The notes under the pieces were generated by a model. The model did no database searches. It worked only from the letters and a program-made list of their open reading frames with translations, and was not told where the DNA came from. 64,000 nt of DNA from Mucilaginibacter robiniae (GTDB taxonomy: Bacteria; Bacteroidota; Bacteroidia; Sphingobacteriales; Sphingobacteriaceae): positions 4,340,001 through 4,404,000 of the forward strand of contig NZ_CP051682.1 of NCBI RefSeq assembly GCF_012849215.1. Direction: 5' to 3'. Positions 53,260 through 62,156 of the stretch are shown piece after piece. The translations under genes were made by a program, and so were the position numbers. The stretch's first letter is position 1. Each line of letters starts with the position of its first letter.

Positions 53260-54687
53260 ATGGCAAAATACCAGCTGTTGCTGCCTAAAATGGGAGAAAG
53301 TGTTGCGGAAGCAACGGTAATTAACTGGCTTAAGCAACCCGGTGATTACATTGAGGCTGATGATGCCGTTGTTGAAATTGCTACCGATAAGGTAGATTCT
53401 GAAGTGCCATCTCCTGTAGCTGGCCGCTTAGTAGAGCAATTATGCCAAAAAGATGTAGTAGTACAGGTAGGTGATGTAATCGCTATCATTGAGACCGACG
53501 AGCCTGAAAGTAGTGGCCTATCATCATTAGAAGAACCAGAAGCTACAGAGCAACCTGATACATCAACACAAGCGGCCGCACCCCAACCGGAAGCAGTTAC
53601 AACCAATATTCCTGGTATGGAACAGCTTTCTCAAAAAATGGCTGCACCTTCAACACAACCATTAAATACACAAGTACGCTTTTACTCACCGTTGGTCAGA
53701 AATATAGCGCAGCAGGAGGGAATTAGTCCTGCTGAATTAGACACAATACCTGGTACTGGCGCAGAAGGTCGATTAACTAAAGACGACTTATTGTCTTATC
53801 TACAAAATAGGGGTAGCATCGAAATATCTGTTGCTCAGCAACAATCTGCTCCAAGCCAACCACAAGCTGAAAACAGAGTAGTTCATCATAAAGTAACTAT
53901 TCAGGCTCCGCCTATACCTGAAAAGCCTGTATCCTCGTCCATACCTGAGCAATCAGCTAAAGCGGCATCTTTATCAGCAGGTGATGAGATTATCGAAATG
54001 GATCGTATGCGTCGGTTAATTTCCGAGCACATGACTATGAGTGTGCAGACTTCGGCTCATGTTACTTCTTTTGTGGAGGCTGATGTAACTAATCTGGTAT
54101 TGTGGCGTGAAAAAAACAAAAAGCGCTTAGAGCAGCGTGAAGGTGAAAAAATTACATTCACACCCATGTTTGTAGAAGCTGTTGTTAAGGCTATACATGA
54201 TATGCCAATGATTAATGTATCAGTAAACGGTACACAAATTATCAAGAAAAAGAACGTGAACATTGGCATGGCTGCTGCTTTGCCAAACGGAAACCTTATT
54301 GTACCCGTTATTCGTAATGCTGATCAGTTAAATATAATTGGATTGATAAAATCTGTGAATGACTTAGCTAATCGTGCCCGAAATAATAAACTACAACCTG
54401 ATGAAACACGTGATGGTACTTTTACCATCACCAACATTGGTACGTTCGGTAATATAATGGGTACACCAATTATCAACCAGCCACAAGTAGCTATATTAGC
54501 ATTAGGTGCTATTAAAAAGAAACCGGCTGTACTAGAAACACCAACTGGCGACGTGATAGCTATTCGCCACATGATGTATCTGTCTATGTCGTACGATCAT
54601 CGTGTTATTGATGGCTTTTTGGGAGGATCTTTCCTGAAGCGGGTAGCTGATTATCTAGAAACTTGGGATATCAACAGAGAAATATAA
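53260..54687 (+). CDS. 2-oxo acid dehydrogenase dihydrolipoamide acyltransferase (E2)
   Basis: This 475-residue E2 component has an N-terminal lipoyl domain (VEIATDKVDSEVPSP near 38-52, lipoyl Lys44), a Pro/Gln-rich linker, a peripheral subunit-binding domain (YSPLVRNIAQQEGISPAELDTIPGTGAEGRLTKDDLLSYL near 147-186) and a C-terminal catalytic core with NIGMAAALPNGNLIVPVI near 333 and SYDHRVIDGFLGGSFL near 444. It transfers acyl groups to CoA. The E1 and E3 genes are not adjacent. The linker style and sequence suggest a branched-chain or 2-oxoacid type rather than pyruvate-specific, but this is not certain. Confidence 0.92.
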   Translation: MAKYQLLLPKMGESVAEATVINWLKQPGDYIEADDAVVEIATDKVDSEVPSPVAGRLVEQLCQKDVVVQVGDVIAIIETDEPESSGLSSLEEPEATEQPDTSTQAAAPQPEAVTTNIPGMEQLSQKMAAPSTQPLNTQVRFYSPLVRNIAQQEGISPAELDTIPGTGAEGRLTKDDLLSYLQNRGSIEISVAQQQSAPSQPQAENRVVHHKVTIQAPPIPEKPVSSSIPEQSAKAASLSAGDEIIEMDRMRRLISEHMTMSVQTSAHVTSFVEADVTNLVLWREKNKKRLEQREGEKITFTPMFVEAVVKAIHDMPMINVSVNGTQIIKKKNVNIGMAAALPNGNLIVPVIRNADQLNIIGLIKSVNDLANRARNNKLQPDETRDGTFTITNIGTFGNIMGTPIINQPQVAILALGAIKKKPAVLETPTGDVIAIRHMMYLSMSYDHRVIDGFLGGSFLKRVADYLETWDINREI

Positions 54688-54717
54688 TTTAGATTCAGTA
54701 ATAGAGTAGAGGTTTTA

Positions 54718-54750
54718 CAAAGGGAAATGATTGAACATCATTTCCCTTTG
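54718..54750. terminator. Bidirectional hairpin between the E2 and polysaccharide deacetylase genes
   Basis: A 13-bp perfect stem (AAAGGGAAATGAT) plus one C-G pair surrounds a 5-base loop between convergent genes. The U tract is weak on either strand. Confidence 0.6.
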
Positions 54751-54767
54751 CATCATAAAGACGTTTA

Positions 54768-55568
54768 TTATAAACAACCTTCGCCTTTAAGCAGGTTAAC
54801 TTTTTCAGCAAAGTCTCCTGTACATGAGAAACTGTAACCTTTGGTTTTTGCCCAAGCAATAAATTCTGTCAATCTTGTTATGAAGGGTTCACCACTGTTT
54901 TTTACCACATAACTTGGAAAACCAAAACGTTCAGGTTGGTTCAGGTCGGTAAACTCCCATGGGTGAAAATATAAACTTAGATAACCATCTTTGCGGTGAG
55001 TAACGCTACTGAGCCATTTTAACAAACCCATTGGTAAGTTATGGAAGCTTAACCAAAACAACGGGAAGCGTACAACTGGCGAAACCGATGATGGTAATTG
55101 CAGCATATTATGGTGATAAAACCACCGGCGAGGTTTACTAAAGTTATTGTATCTTCCAGGTAACCAGGTTGGATTTATAGATGAATTGTATATATAACCT
55201 GCTCTAGCAATCTCTTGTTCATCTACAGGCATCATCCGGGCCATGCGATAGCCTTTAATAATTTGACCAGAAATTTCTTCCAATTTCAATTTGGACTGCA
55301 ACAGGTGCTCGGGCTTAAAATCAGAATGATAATAGCCATGCGAAGCTAGTTCATGACCTTCTTTTACAATTTGCATAACTATTTCAGGCTGATGTTGTGC
55401 ATAATTGGCTGTGCAATAAAAAGTAGCTTTTATACCAGCGTTGCGTAAAATATTTAATATGCTTAAAGTGCCTGCTGTAGATATAGACAATTGATCGCTG
55501 AATTGAATAGCTTTGCCATATTCAAATGGCATGTCAAACTCCTCAATATCAAAGCTTAACAAAATCAT
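54768..55568 (-). CDS. Polysaccharide deacetylase (NodB-like)
   Basis: This 266-residue NodB-fold enzyme has SFDIEEFD near residues 5-12 (catalytic Asp and metal Asp), the metal-binding HELASHGYYHSDF near 73-85 (His-x3-His) and LYFHPWEFTD near 205. It lacks a signal peptide. Such enzymes remove N-acetyl or other acyl groups from glycans or lipid-linked sugars. Its start overlaps the glycosyltransferase gene by 20 bases, so it is the third gene of a tightly coupled operon. The acceptor glycan is unknown. Confidence 0.85.
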   Translation of the reverse strand: MILLSFDIEEFDMPFEYGKAIQFSDQLSISTAGTLSILNILRNAGIKATFYCTANYAQHQPEIVMQIVKEGHELASHGYYHSDFKPEHLLQSKLKLEEISGQIIKGYRMARMMPVDEQEIARAGYIYNSSINPTWLPGRYNNFSKPRRWFYHHNMLQLPSSVSPVVRFPLFWLSFHNLPMGLLKWLSSVTHRKDGYLSLYFHPWEFTDLNQPERFGFPSYVVKNSGEPFITRLTEFIAWAKTKGYSFSCTGDFAEKVNLLKGEGCL

Positions 55569-56505
55569 GATTTACCCTTTGTAAGTTGGTGGAACGTATA
55601 ATATAATTAGGCCGTTGTTTAGATTGCATGAAAAGTTTACCCAGGTACATACCAATAATGCCAAGTACCATAAGCTGTACTCCACCAAAAAATACGATGG
55701 TAGCAATTAATGAAGCCCAGCCAGATACTGCATGCCCAGTAAAGTAACTGATTAAAATGTATGGTATGTATAACACAGCTACCATCGAGAAAAATAAGCC
55801 AATACCTGTAGCCATGTAAAGTGGCCGTACACTAAAAGCAGTTATGCCTTGTACGGCAAATTTTACCATTTTTTTCAGGTTGTATTTACTTTTTCCTGAA
55901 AAACGTGCATCACACTGATAGTGAATAGCATATTGTTTAAAACCCAACCATTTGATTAAACCACGTATAAACAAGCCATTTTCATTTAACGTAGTTAATA
56001 CATTAGCTACTTTACGGTCTATTAGCCTAAAATCGGCAGTGCCTTTTTCCAGCTTAGTGTCCGATAAAGAGTTAATCATCTTGTAAAATAAATCAGATGT
56101 TTTGGTTTTAAAGATAGTAGCCTCATCCTGGTACTCGCGGCAGGTGTAAACCACATCATAGCCTTCTTCCCACTTCTCTAGAAACTGAGCAATCATTTCG
56201 GGTGGGTGTTGCATATCACTATCCATGCTGATTATACAATCGCCGTTGGCGTAGTCATAACCCGCTTTCAATGCATTTTGATGGCCGAAATTACGTGATA
56301 ATTCCAGATAATATAAATGACGGCTGATATCGCTTATGTTTTTCAACTTTTCCAGCGTATTGTCTGAACTGCCATCGTCCACAAAAATTACCTCATGCTC
56401 ATAGGGTAACTTCTCTAGCGCTGTAATTAATCTTAAGGCCAATACTTCAATGTTTCCTTCTTCATTAAAGGAAGGAATTACTACAGAAACTTTTTTTCTC
56501 ATCAT
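55549..56505 (-). CDS. Family 2 glycosyltransferase, DPM/ArnC-like membrane type
   Basis: This 318-residue GT-A enzyme has VVIPSFNEEGNI near 8-19, VIFVDDGSSDNTLEKL near 39-54, the DxD-type SMDSDMQHPPEM near 93-104 and DFRLIDRKV near 157, followed by two C-terminal membrane helices (about 232-256 and 264-290). This architecture transfers sugars to polyprenyl phosphate on the inner-membrane face. It overlaps the GT87-like gene by 4 bases and the deacetylase by 20, and probably loads the lipid carrier used by the GT87-like protein. Confidence 0.9.
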   Translation of the reverse strand: MMRKKVSVVIPSFNEEGNIEVLALRLITALEKLPYEHEVIFVDDGSSDNTLEKLKNISDISRHLYYLELSRNFGHQNALKAGYDYANGDCIISMDSDMQHPPEMIAQFLEKWEEGYDVVYTCREYQDEATIFKTKTSDLFYKMINSLSDTKLEKGTADFRLIDRKVANVLTTLNENGLFIRGLIKWLGFKQYAIHYQCDARFSGKSKYNLKKMVKFAVQGITAFSVRPLYMATGIGLFFSMVAVLYIPYILISYFTGHAVSGWASLIATIVFFGGVQLMVLGIIGMYLGKLFMQSKQRPNYIIRSTNLQRVNHDFVKL

Positions 56506-57686
56506 ACAACAGAGTAGGATGGGGGGTGAGTAAATTTACGGGTTAAACTTTCGTATACTATTTTAAGCCATATTATAAAACAAGGCAATGCCTTCAAAGC
56601 GTAAGGCTTTATATAATTTTTATTAATAAACCGTGGGAATAGGTCAGATGGTGACATGCTGGTAATAATCAACGCAAAAACCAATAAAGCAATTTCCCAA
56701 TTACTTACTGGTTTATCCAGGTTCATAAACCAAATAGCTACTCCGACAAAGGCAATGATGTAAGTAGGAGATTCTGAACTGGTGCTGAAAATTACCGTAA
56801 AAATTAAGGTAGATGTTAAAATTAGTAACTGATAACTGGTTTGATTGAAACTAGATATTCTGAGATAAGATAAAGCAAATACTAGTATGCCAGGTAACAA
56901 AACTACCATATTAGATAGTTGCGGATAATGGAACAAACGGCGTATCATTCCCATCACACTAATATCTTGCATGGTTGATGTTGCATTCAGTGCATTTTTC
57001 TCTACCAGGCTATTGTACCAATCATAGTAGGATTGTATAACAAACGCTGGCGAAGAAAATAACATAGGTAATGCAAATAGAAGCAGCCCCCACACAACGA
57101 GCCACATAATCAACTTTAACTTATTCTGTGAAAAAAAGAAAAAGGCTAACCCAACAATACCATAAAGTTTAATGTAGGTGCCAATTACTATGGCCAGTGC
57201 AGCCCATATATCTTGTTTTCTGCGGATAAAAACAAAGCTTAATACAATTAACGCAGCCATTGTTGGGTTAAACTGCACATTGAACGACGCCGTCATCAAC
57301 TCATGTGTACAGATCAGCAAAATAGCGGTACGTTGCTGAATGGTAACCGGTAACATGAGAATAGCTTGGTATAAAGCCCAGGCATTAAATACTACCCAAA
57401 GCAGAGTGCCTACAACATCCGGAAATAAAGTAAATGGTGCTATAAATAAAGCAAATAGCGGCCCATAATGGTTACTATCTAGAAAGTTTTGAGGCTGAGG
57501 AGCGTATAAGTTTTTATGTAAAATCAGATTAATAAATGTGTACTTATAAATCTGATAATTGTTGATGTGATGATGTAAAATTTGCTTCAAAGCAGCCAAA
57601 AAGCTCAAGCTAAACCATAAGATGGTTATAAAAATGCGGTTAGTAAAAAGCTTCAGAAACTTTGACATTAATTGGGGGTGTGTCAA
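56502..57686 (-). CDS. Polytopic GT87-like (DUF2029) glycosyltransferase
   Basis: This 394-residue membrane protein has about nine to ten hydrophobic helices. The early periplasmic loop is YAPQPQNFLDSNHYGPLFALFIAPF, where an acidic residue before HYGPLF matches the catalytic Asp of GT-C mannosyltransferases. It should use a polyprenyl-phosphate sugar and add it to a periplasmic acceptor. It is first in the operon with the GT2 and deacetylase genes. The 4-base overlap implies coupled translation. I start at the long frame's Met; Met7 is an alternative. Product glycan unknown. Confidence 0.8.
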   Translation of the reverse strand: MTHPQLMSKFLKLFTNRIFITILWFSLSFLAALKQILHHHINNYQIYKYTFINLILHKNLYAPQPQNFLDSNHYGPLFALFIAPFTLFPDVVGTLLWVVFNAWALYQAILMLPVTIQQRTAILLICTHELMTASFNVQFNPTMAALIVLSFVFIRRKQDIWAALAIVIGTYIKLYGIVGLAFFFFSQNKLKLIMWLVVWGLLLFALPMLFSSPAFVIQSYYDWYNSLVEKNALNATSTMQDISVMGMIRRLFHYPQLSNMVVLLPGILVFALSYLRISSFNQTSYQLLILTSTLIFTVIFSTSSESPTYIIAFVGVAIWFMNLDKPVSNWEIALLVFALIITSMSPSDLFPRFINKNYIKPYALKALPCFIIWLKIVYESLTRKFTHPPSYSVV

Positions 57687-57760
57687 CTACTTGTTACAAA
57701 TATAGCAGGATTATTGAAAACCGACTATAGATAAATCTGCCATACAGTTAAAAGCTGTTA

Positions 57761-57800
57761 AAAACGAAAAGCTTTCTAAATATTGAAAGCTTTTCGTTTT
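57761..57800. terminator. Terminator of the metY-metX-hom operon
   Basis: This is a perfect 16-bp stem with arm AAAACGAAAAGCTTTC and an 8-base loop. It lies 37 bases past the homoserine dehydrogenase stop. It could also insulate the glycosyltransferase promoter. Confidence 0.8.
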
Positions 57801-57837
57801 AATCAGATAACATCACCAATACACATCTGATTTTCAC

Positions 57838-59052
57838 TTATTCTGCCGTGGCTAAACTAACCCCCGTTAGCTGGTCGGCAAAGGCTATGAAAGCCTTATT
57901 ATCCAATATACGTTGCTGATGAGTAATCAGATTTTGCAAATTGATTTTTCCGGTAATAAATTTGTAATCACCCGAATAAAAACGCTCATAAATATGCTCA
58001 AAGTTCAATAATTCTACTAACTGTTCATCGTGGTAACGCAAGTAAATATTTAGCGTAACATTATTAGTAAAATTCAAGCTTTTTTTTTGCAGAGCTTTTT
58101 TGTATTCATATTGGTAGCCATAGCGCAACGCGGCTATATCTGAAAGTACGGCTGAACCGGTAGGGTGGCCGCCAGCGCCTTTACCAAAAAAGAACTGCTG
58201 ATCGGCAAATGCAGCTTGTACAGTTACACCATTGTATTCATACTCCACATTGTATAAAAATTCACTTTCGGTAACAAATTTCGGTAATACAAATAAGGTA
58301 ACATTTTCAGCATCAAGTTCTTTAGCAACTGGTACCAATTTGATTTTCAATTTCTTTTCGCGCGCATGTTGTAAATCATGAGTTGACACATTTTGTATAC
58401 CTATATTTAATATTTCTTCAGGTTTTACAACAATCCCGTAAGCATGTGCTGCAGCTATAACCAGTTTGTATTTGGCATCGAATCCTCCTACATCTAACGT
58501 TGGGTCGGTTTCTGCAAAGCCTAAATCCTGAGCCTGTTTCAGAGCTGTATCATAATCCAAACTTTCGAGATAAACTTTAGAAAGAATGTAATTGGATGAA
58601 CCATTGAATATACCGCTTACCGAATGTAGAAGTTCATTGTCATAATATTCTTCCAGGTTACGGATGATGGGAATACTGCCGCATACTGAACCTTCATACA
58701 ATAAAGAAGTGCCATGCTGTTGTTGCAAGTCAATCAGCTGATCTAGGTAAGTAGCCACCATTTTCTTACTGGCTGATACTACGTTTTTACCAGAAGCTAA
58801 GGCAGTAGACACAATATCGAAAGCTGCTTCGGTATCGTTTATAAGTTCCACTACCGTATTTATTTCCGGATTGTTCAGGATTTCATTCTTATCGGTAGTA
58901 AAGATATCCGATGGTAAACTGCGGAGCTTGCCAGGATGTTTAATGGCTATCTTTTTAATTTCTAAGTTCAGGTTTTTGGTGCGGATAATGTCGTACAAGC
59001 CTTGGCCAACAACGCCGAAGCCAAATAACCCAATGTTTAATTTAGTACTCAT
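57838..59052 (-). CDS. hom: Homoserine dehydrogenase
   Basis: This 404-residue NAD(P)-dependent enzyme reduces aspartate semialdehyde to homoserine. It has a Rossmann N-terminus GLFGFGVVGQGLYDII near 8-23, ASKKMVATYLDQL near 103-115, the catalytic block GIFNGSSNYILSKV near 148-161 and GFAETDPTLDVGGFDAKYKL near 179-198 (catalytic Lys near 197). A C-terminal ACT-like regulatory part is weak but present in length. Its ATG overlaps the metX stop by 4 bases. It is the last gene of the SAM-riboswitch-controlled operon, which suggests that homoserine supply is regulated together with methionine synthesis. Confidence 0.92.
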   Translation of the reverse strand: MSTKLNIGLFGFGVVGQGLYDIIRTKNLNLEIKKIAIKHPGKLRSLPSDIFTTDKNEILNNPEINTVVELINDTEAAFDIVSTALASGKNVVSASKKMVATYLDQLIDLQQQHGTSLLYEGSVCGSIPIIRNLEEYYDNELLHSVSGIFNGSSNYILSKVYLESLDYDTALKQAQDLGFAETDPTLDVGGFDAKYKLVIAAAHAYGIVVKPEEILNIGIQNVSTHDLQHAREKKLKIKLVPVAKELDAENVTLFVLPKFVTESEFLYNVEYEYNGVTVQAAFADQQFFFGKGAGGHPTGSAVLSDIAALRYGYQYEYKKALQKKSLNFTNNVTLNIYLRYHDEQLVELLNFEHIYERFYSGDYKFITGKINLQNLITHQQRILDNKAFIAFADQLTGVSLATAE

Positions 59053-60107
59053 GTAGTAGTAGTTTGCAGAGAGAAGGCTTTGCCTTTCTCTTGAGAAGTG
59101 AGAAAAGAGAAGATAATTTTAGTTAATATGCCAGTTTCAATTAAAAATCCATCATGGCCATACAAAGAATCAAACTCGGCGTAAGCTGAGTTAGCAATAT
59201 GCTGATGTAAAAATTGCTGTTCAATTGGAGGGAATAAAATATCCGAAGTAATACCAATAACCAGCGTTTGCGATTTTACTAACGCTAAAGCCTTTTCTAA
59301 GCCGCTACGGTTGCGGCCTGCATGGTGTGAATCCATTGCTTTGGTAAGGTACCAGTAGCTATAAGCGTTAAAGCGGTTTACCAACTTTTCGCCTTGGTAG
59401 CTTTGGTAAGATGAAGCCCGATAATTATCCATAATCTCATCATCGTTTTCTGCTTGCGTTTTGTTATAAGCAGCATAGCCACGATATGATAGTAGCGCCA
59501 TGCTACGCGCAGCTTTCAAACCATTACAGCCACCTTCTGGAGTGTTCTGGTAAAAGGTAGGATCAGCACTGATAGCTAAGCGTTGCGATTCATTGAAAGC
59601 TATGCCCCATGGCGAGTGCTGTGCATTGGTAGCAATTAATATTAATTTCTTAATGCGTTCAGGCTGCATAATGCTCCATTCCAGTGCTTGTTGCCCTCCT
59701 AATGAGCCACCAATTAGCAAACCAATATTTTCAATACCTAAATATTCTGCTAATAAATAGTGAGCATTAACTATATCACGAATAGTATATTGCGGAAAGT
59801 CTAAATAATAAGGTTGTGATGTATTAGGGTTAATACTTAGTGGATTGCTGGTTCCGTATGGAGAACCAAGTACATTGGCGCATACAATAAAATAATGTTC
59901 TGGATCAATCAAGTACCCTTTACCTACAAAGCCGTTCCACCAATCGGCAACATCCGAATTGGCTGTTAATGCGTGGCAAATCCATACCACATTGCTTTTT
60001 TGTTCGTTTAAGCGGCCATACGTATGATAGCCAATTTCAAGGCCATTCAGGGCTTTACCCAATTCCAGTTCGAAAGTTGCTGTATGCCTGAAAACTTGTG
60101 TATCCAT
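59049..60107 (-). CDS. metX: Homoserine O-acetyltransferase
   Basis: This alpha/beta-hydrolase of about 352 residues acetylates homoserine. Blocks include LNGLEIGYHTYGRLNEQKSNVVWICHALTANSDV near 20-53, ANVLGSPYGTSNP near 85, LIGGSLGGQQALEWS near 128-142 with the nucleophile Ser in GGSLGG, ITSDILFPPIEQQFL near 290 with the catalytic Asp and YGHDGFLIETG near 325 with His. I start at Met5 of the longer frame (60107) because it gives the normal N-terminus MDTQVFRH; 60119 is possible. A short hairpin (60123-60143) sits just upstream. Confidence 0.93.
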   Translation of the reverse strand: MDTQVFRHTATFELELGKALNGLEIGYHTYGRLNEQKSNVVWICHALTANSDVADWWNGFVGKGYLIDPEHYFIVCANVLGSPYGTSNPLSINPNTSQPYYLDFPQYTIRDIVNAHYLLAEYLGIENIGLLIGGSLGGQQALEWSIMQPERIKKLILIATNAQHSPWGIAFNESQRLAISADPTFYQNTPEGGCNGLKAARSMALLSYRGYAAYNKTQAENDDEIMDNYRASSYQSYQGEKLVNRFNAYSYWYLTKAMDSHHAGRNRSGLEKALALVKSQTLVIGITSDILFPPIEQQFLHQHIANSAYAEFDSLYGHDGFLIETGILTKIIFSFLTSQEKGKAFSLQTTTT

Positions 60108-60196
60108 ATAAATATACAAAGCCTCTCTTGTTTACCAAGAGAGACTTTTAGCTATTAATCTATTAAAAAAACTAAAAAATGTTTCAAAACAATAAA

Positions 60197-61522
60197 CTAT
60201 GCTAATTCAGGTTCCTGCTGTTTAATTTTGGCAAAAGCCTGTTCAAAATCAGCTCTAATATCATCAATATGCTCAATGCCCACAGCTATGCGTAACAGTG
60301 CTGGTGTTACACCTGCTGTTAATTGCTCGGCCTCTGATAATTGCTGGTGTGTGGTAGCCGAAGGCTGAATAATTAATGTTTTAGCATCACCTACATTAGC
60401 TAGGTGGCTTACTAAATTTAAACTATCAATAAACTGTGCTGCAATATTTTTGCCGCCTTTTAGTTCAACAGACAATACAGCGCCGAAACCATTTTTTAAA
60501 TACTTTTTAGCTAAAGTATGATAAGGTGATGAAACCAATCCCGGATAGTTTACCTTAGCTACCTGCGGGTGCTGTTCTAGCCAGCTAGCCAACTCTAATG
60601 CATTATCTACATGCCGCTGTACCCGTAATGACAAAGTTTCTAGACCCTGTATAAGTAAAAAGGAGTTAAAGGGAGATTGAGATGGTCCAAAATCGCGTAA
60701 GCCTTCTACACGTGCACGAATAATGTATTGTATATTACCAAACGAACCACCTATACCAAATATATCATTAAATATGAGACCATGATAGCCTTCAGATGGT
60801 TCAGTAAACTGCGGATACTTACCATTGCTCCAGTTGTAATTACCACCATCTATAATAACGCCACCAATAGTGGTGCCATGTCCGCCAATCCACTTCGTAG
60901 CTGATTCAACTACTACATGTGCGCCATGCTCCAGTGGGCGAAACAAATAACCACCAGCCCCAAAAGTATTATCAACTACTATTGGCAAATCATATTTACG
61001 AGCTAAAGCTGCAATTTTTTCAAAATCGGGTATGTTAAAGCCAGGATTGCCTATAGTTTCCAGATAAATGGCTTTGGTCTTTTTATTTATAAGCGGTTCA
61101 AAGCTCTCCGCCTGATCGTCTGCTGCAAAGCGGACTTCAACACCTAAACGTTTAAAAGCCACTTTAAACTGGTTGTAAGTACCACCGTATAGAAATGGCG
61201 ATGTAATAAAATTATCACCTACCTGTAATATATTGTTTAAAGCGATAAACTGCGCTGCCTGACCTGATGAGGTAGCCAAAGCAGCTACACCACCTTCTAA
61301 TGCAGCAATGCGCTTTTCAAATACATCAGTAGTAGGGTTCATCAGACGCGTATAAATATTGCCAAATTCTTTTAGCGCAAACAAGTTGGCGCCATGTTCA
61401 GCATTGTTAAATACGTATGATGTGGTTTGATATAAGGGTACAGCACGTGAGCCAGTTGTTTGATCAACTTCCTGACCGGCGTGTAACTGTAATGTTTCAA
61501 ATTTTAAAGATGATGCAGGCAT
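60197..61522 (-). CDS. metY: O-acetylhomoserine sulfhydrylase
   Basis: This 441-residue Cys/Met-metabolism PLP enzyme makes homocysteine from O-acetylhomoserine and sulfide. Landmarks are FETLQLHAGQEVDQTTGSRAVPLYQTTSYVF near 8-38, GNIYTRLMNPTTDVFEKRIAALEGG near 54-78, ATSSGQAAQF, and the PLP-lysine block VVESATKWIGGHGTTIGGVI near 205-224. Length and inserts match MetY rather than the shorter cystathionine gamma-synthase. It leads a metY-metX-hom operon below a SAM-I riboswitch and a Cys-rich leader ORF. The same enzyme could also make cysteine from O-acetylserine in some organisms. Confidence 0.93.
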   Translation of the reverse strand: MPASSLKFETLQLHAGQEVDQTTGSRAVPLYQTTSYVFNNAEHGANLFALKEFGNIYTRLMNPTTDVFEKRIAALEGGVAALATSSGQAAQFIALNNILQVGDNFITSPFLYGGTYNQFKVAFKRLGVEVRFAADDQAESFEPLINKKTKAIYLETIGNPGFNIPDFEKIAALARKYDLPIVVDNTFGAGGYLFRPLEHGAHVVVESATKWIGGHGTTIGGVIIDGGNYNWSNGKYPQFTEPSEGYHGLIFNDIFGIGGSFGNIQYIIRARVEGLRDFGPSQSPFNSFLLIQGLETLSLRVQRHVDNALELASWLEQHPQVAKVNYPGLVSSPYHTLAKKYLKNGFGAVLSVELKGGKNIAAQFIDSLNLVSHLANVGDAKTLIIQPSATTHQQLSEAEQLTAGVTPALLRIAVGIEHIDDIRADFEQAFAKIKQQEPELA

Positions 61523-61645
61523 GAGTATTGAATTTAAAAGTTGTTAAAACCTAGTGTGATGGTACAGGTGTTAAAGTAGGATAGAATTTACCTATAGTTT
61601 TAGCACGTTGTGTTTTGCGACTGAAATAAACGTGTTAGAGTGTGC

Positions 61646-61759
61646 TTAGCAACAGCAACAACACATGCACTTACAGCTAATAGAAGAGTTATAGGTTAAC
61701 AAGTAAGCACCCGTAGATGAGGTAGAGTAATGCTGAGTAAAATTAAATTCGTGTTTCAT
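61646..61759 (-). CDS. Poly-cysteine leader peptide (37 codons) between riboswitch and metY
   Basis: An ATG 10 bases after the SAM riboswitch starts a frame of 37 codons ending in TAA. The translation begins MKHEFNFTQHYSTSS and ends SISCKCMCCCCC, so seven of the last nine residues are cysteine, using both TGT and TGC. The stop lies 123 bases before metY. The cluster cannot be chance composition in AT-rich DNA. Poly-Cys leader peptides that sense cysteine by ribosome stalling are known in mycobacteria; here the same role is inferred. A possible switch follows: AACGTGCT at 61602-61609 can pair either with AGCAC (61642-61646) next to the stop or with CACGTT (61629-61634). Confidence 0.75.
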   Translation of the reverse strand: MKHEFNFTQHYSTSSTGAYLLTYNSSISCKCMCCCCC

Positions 61760-61769
61760 GGCTTTACAC

Positions 61770-61886
61770 ATTTATATTCCCCGATGGTAAATTGTTAATC
61801 GGGACAGGATTTGGCACCTTCTCCTGATACATTGGAGGGTTGCCAGCGGGTCTGTGAGCCTGATCTCTCGCCGCTTCTTTATAAAT
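61770..61886 (-). promoter_or_regulatory. SAM-I (S-box) riboswitch of the metY operon
   Basis: The minus-strand RNA shows all S-box helices. P1 is ATTTATA (61880-61886) paired with TATAAAT (61770-61776), P2 is AGCGG/CCGCT, P3 is CTCC/GGAG and P4 is CCCGAT/ATCGGG. The conserved cores CTGGCAACC and GGTGCCAAATCCTG are present. I see no terminator between P1 and the leader ORF start 10 bases below, so SAM probably controls translation of that ORF or a step further down, rather than termination at the riboswitch itself. Confidence 0.93.
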
Positions 61887-61933
61887 CAAAACCTTTAAAG
61901 AGGTATTTGAAATAGGTATCGCTTTCGCTACTG

Positions 61934-61966
61934 CAAATGTAAATAGTTATGTTTTACATTTGCAAA
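61934..61966 (-). promoter_or_regulatory. Promoter of the metY operon with overlapping inverted repeat
   Basis: On the minus strand TTTG (61963-61966) and TACATTTG (61934-61941) are 21 bases apart, a good Bacteroidota promoter reading into the riboswitch. A perfect 11-bp inverted repeat (arms 61933-61943 and 61953-61963) overlaps the -7 box and touches the -33 element, so it may be an operator. The rest of the gap to 62156 shows nothing clear. Confidence 0.65.
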
Positions 61967-62156
61967 TATTATTTTATTTAAATGGTAATACATTGATATG
62001 CAACAACATTTGCTTAAATATGTAGATGGTTGTGTTATGTGCTGCGTTAAGTTGTAATGGATTTAATAGCAAAGATGTACCACTGCAAAGCTTAAGACTT
62101 AATAACAGTAATGGAGTATTCTTGTGGCAAATGCAGGTGAAATTTCAATAACGATT

